From Paenibacillus caui (GTDB lineage Bacteria; Bacillota; Bacilli; Paenibacillales; Paenibacillaceae), in NCBI RefSeq assembly GCF_019904135.1, contig NZ_JAIOGQ010000034.1:1-51618 (forward strand): DNA of 51,618 bases, written 5' to 3'. Below are positions 50,400-51,618 of the stretch, piece after piece. Both the position numbers and the translations under genes were made by a program. The first letter of the stretch is position 1; every line of letters starts with the position of its first letter. The notes beneath the pieces are model-generated. The model ran no database searches. It saw only the letters and a program-made list of their open reading frames with translations, and had not been told where the DNA came from.

Positions 50400-51416
50400 T
50401 TAAATCGGAACGGCCAGGTTGAACTGATGTTTGACCGTATGGCTGTCGGCATACCCTTCTTTCTCTCTTCCGCTTGAGAGTGAACTGGTCGGACAAGCTT
50501 CCACGCACTTCAGGCAGCCTTTGCAGTATTGATAGTCAATCCCTTTCAAGAACATTTGGGATCTGCCCTTTTTATCGACTTTCTCCTCCCAAACAAAGCA
50601 CATATCGGGACAAACCGTGTCGCACTCCGCGCAGTTAATGCAGGATTCATGATCGTATTTGGGAATCATGCCGGAACGCGAAATGCTCAAATCCTTGAGA
50701 AAGTTGCCGCCGGGATTCACGATCATGCCGCCAATCGGCTGGGTTTCGTAGCCCAGCACGGAAACGTCAGAACGTTTGAAATCAGGAACCGAAGTTCCTT
50801 CTTCGAACGCAAACTCTTCAAACGTGACCTCTTCATATCCGCGGTCAAAGGTGCGGTGAGCGGATTCAACGGCTTGCGGGTATTTTTTGCCAAGCGATTT
50901 AGTGATTACATCCTTTAACGTTTGGGGATCGAGAAACGGGCATAACCGGAACAGGGCGCCAAGCATCGCCATATTAACCCGGTTTTTTTCTTTTAATGCA
51001 ATCGCCGTCGCATTAATTACGGCAATTTTTCCGCCCTGCATGTTCAGCAGCGTCTTCAGTTCCCCTGGACTTTTTGCGGAGTTGACGAGTACAGTGCTGC
51101 CCAGCCCGACACCGCTTGTAACATTTACGGTTTTAGCCAGCGCTTCGTGGAACACACCGACAACGTGCGGACGTTCAACAGGAGAAGTGTCGCGTATCTG
51201 CGTGGTTAAATCGCAAAAACGGATATGCGCCTTGACCGGAGAACCTTTTTTCTCTGAGCCGTACGAGGAAAAGCTGACCCCGTTCAGCCCGGCTCCGTTC
51301 ACACCGGCTTCAGCCAGCATTTTACCGGCCAGGTTCGCTCCCAGACCCCCAATGGCTTCCAGACGAATCTCGAAAAAACCCAAGTCGTTCACAAACGGTA
51401 ATTTCCCCATATCCAT
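50400..51416 (-). CDS. 2-oxoacid:ferredoxin oxidoreductase, fused gamma subunit and ferredoxin
   Basis: A 338-residue protein. The N-terminal gamma domain (about 10-190) has FEIRLEAIGGLGANLAGKMLAEAG and SFSSYGSEKKGSPVKAHIR. The C-terminal part (from about 250) is a 2[4Fe-4S] ferredoxin: SCINCAECDTVCPDMC and YCKGCLKCVEACPTSS. Together with the alpha-beta gene it supplies all four classical POR subunits from two genes. ATG 51416 has AAAGGATAC ahead. First gene of the operon, divergent from the gene at the right edge. Confidence 0.92.
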   Translation of the reverse strand: MDMGKLPFVNDLGFFEIRLEAIGGLGANLAGKMLAEAGVNGAGLNGVSFSSYGSEKKGSPVKAHIRFCDLTTQIRDTSPVERPHVVGVFHEALAKTVNVTSGVGLGSTVLVNSAKSPGELKTLLNMQGGKIAVINATAIALKEKNRVNMAMLGALFRLCPFLDPQTLKDVITKSLGKKYPQAVESAHRTFDRGYEEVTFEEFAFEEGTSVPDFKRSDVSVLGYETQPIGGMIVNPGGNFLKDLSISRSGMIPKYDHESCINCAECDTVCPDMCFVWEEKVDKKGRSQMFLKGIDYQYCKGCLKCVEACPTSSLSSGREKEGYADSHTVKHQFNLAVPI

Positions 51417-51565
51417 GTATCCTTTCGTTAAATGCCATAATGATTGCAAGAAAAGCACCCTCTCGATCAATCAAACAACTCGGCTGATAGACTAGTAGCC
51501 TCTCAAATCTAATAGTATAGGATGGGTGGATATGGTATAGTTATGCCAAAAAGAGGAATTCATAT

Positions 51566-51618
51566 ATGCATCCGATCAAGAATCCCGTCCGATTAACCGT
51601 AGAAGAACAGGCAAGCCT
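51566..51618 (+). CDS. Unidentified protein, N-terminus only (runs off the window)
   Basis: ATG 51566 opens MHPIKNPVRLTVEEQAS, preceded by AAGAGGAATTCATAT. Seventeen codons are too few to identify it. It is divergent from the oxidoreductase operon and shares the 150-base intergenic region. Confidence 0.6.
   Translation, partial: MHPIKNPVRLTVEEQAS

Overview
The window is a chromosomal segment of a low-to-mid GC Gram-positive, spore-former-type bacterium, most likely Paenibacillus or a close relative. The basis is gene content rather than a database search: a parE-parC pair, a YfiJKLMN/LnrJKLMN-like two-component/ABC cluster, a YvgK-YvgL-YvgM-like molybdate locus, a double-GTPase dynamin of the DynA type, a copper-amine-oxidase-type stalk-domain protein, strong AGGAGG ribosome sites and frequent GTG/TTG starts. 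Most genes are on the minus strand. No rRNA, tRNA or CRISPR array was seen.

Layout. 1-600: broken IS200/IS605 element (tnpB start at the edge, tnpA with its catalytic middle deleted). 622-1008: mscL. 1166-6334: response regulator, histidine kinase and a three-gene ABC-2 exporter (antibiotic or envelope-stress detoxification type). 6477-11399: two small unknown proteins, a PAS-GGDEF-EAL protein behind a long structured leader, a prohibitin-like membrane protein and a lone ABC ATPase. 11576-14168 (plus strand): acetyltransferase, rRNA-type methyltransferase, RluA-type pseudouridine synthase. 14249-19284: MarR regulator, parC, parE. 19369-22181: ABC-2 permease/ATPase pair and a membrane-anchored SGNH hydrolase. 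22405-27363: three exported proteins (a 1098-residue secreted protein, a stalk-domain protein, a CAP protein). 27513-32286: double acetyltransferase, M32 carboxypeptidase, TetR regulator, DUF4178 protein and PspA.

32492-35300 is accessory-looking and more AT-rich: a receiver-domain pseudogene with two in-frame amber codons, a TetR regulator whose 16-bp palindrome recurs in front of the next, unrecognised gene, a transposase remnant, a possible tiny gene with a strong terminator, and an orphan frame. 35383-37018: purT with a translationally coupled acetyltransferase. 37245-41010: heterodimeric ABC exporter with one degenerate ATP site, preceded by a tandem repeat. 41142-44873: DynA-like dynamin with a very GC-rich middle. 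45165-47883: molybdate-type regulator divergent from modA-modB, without modC. 48033-51416: a 2-oxoacid:ferredoxin oxidoreductase compressed from four subunits into two polypeptides. A divergent gene starts at 51566 and runs off the window.

The most promising leads are the leader at 9353-9526 in front of the c-di-GMP gene, the shared-operator TetR/orphan pair at 33231-34527, the attenuator-like hairpin splitting the sensor and exporter genes at 4443-4480, the palindrome in front of the carboxypeptidase next to a TetR gene, and the AT-rich tract crossing two exported-protein genes. I did not find a clearly new multi-gene defence or biosynthetic system.
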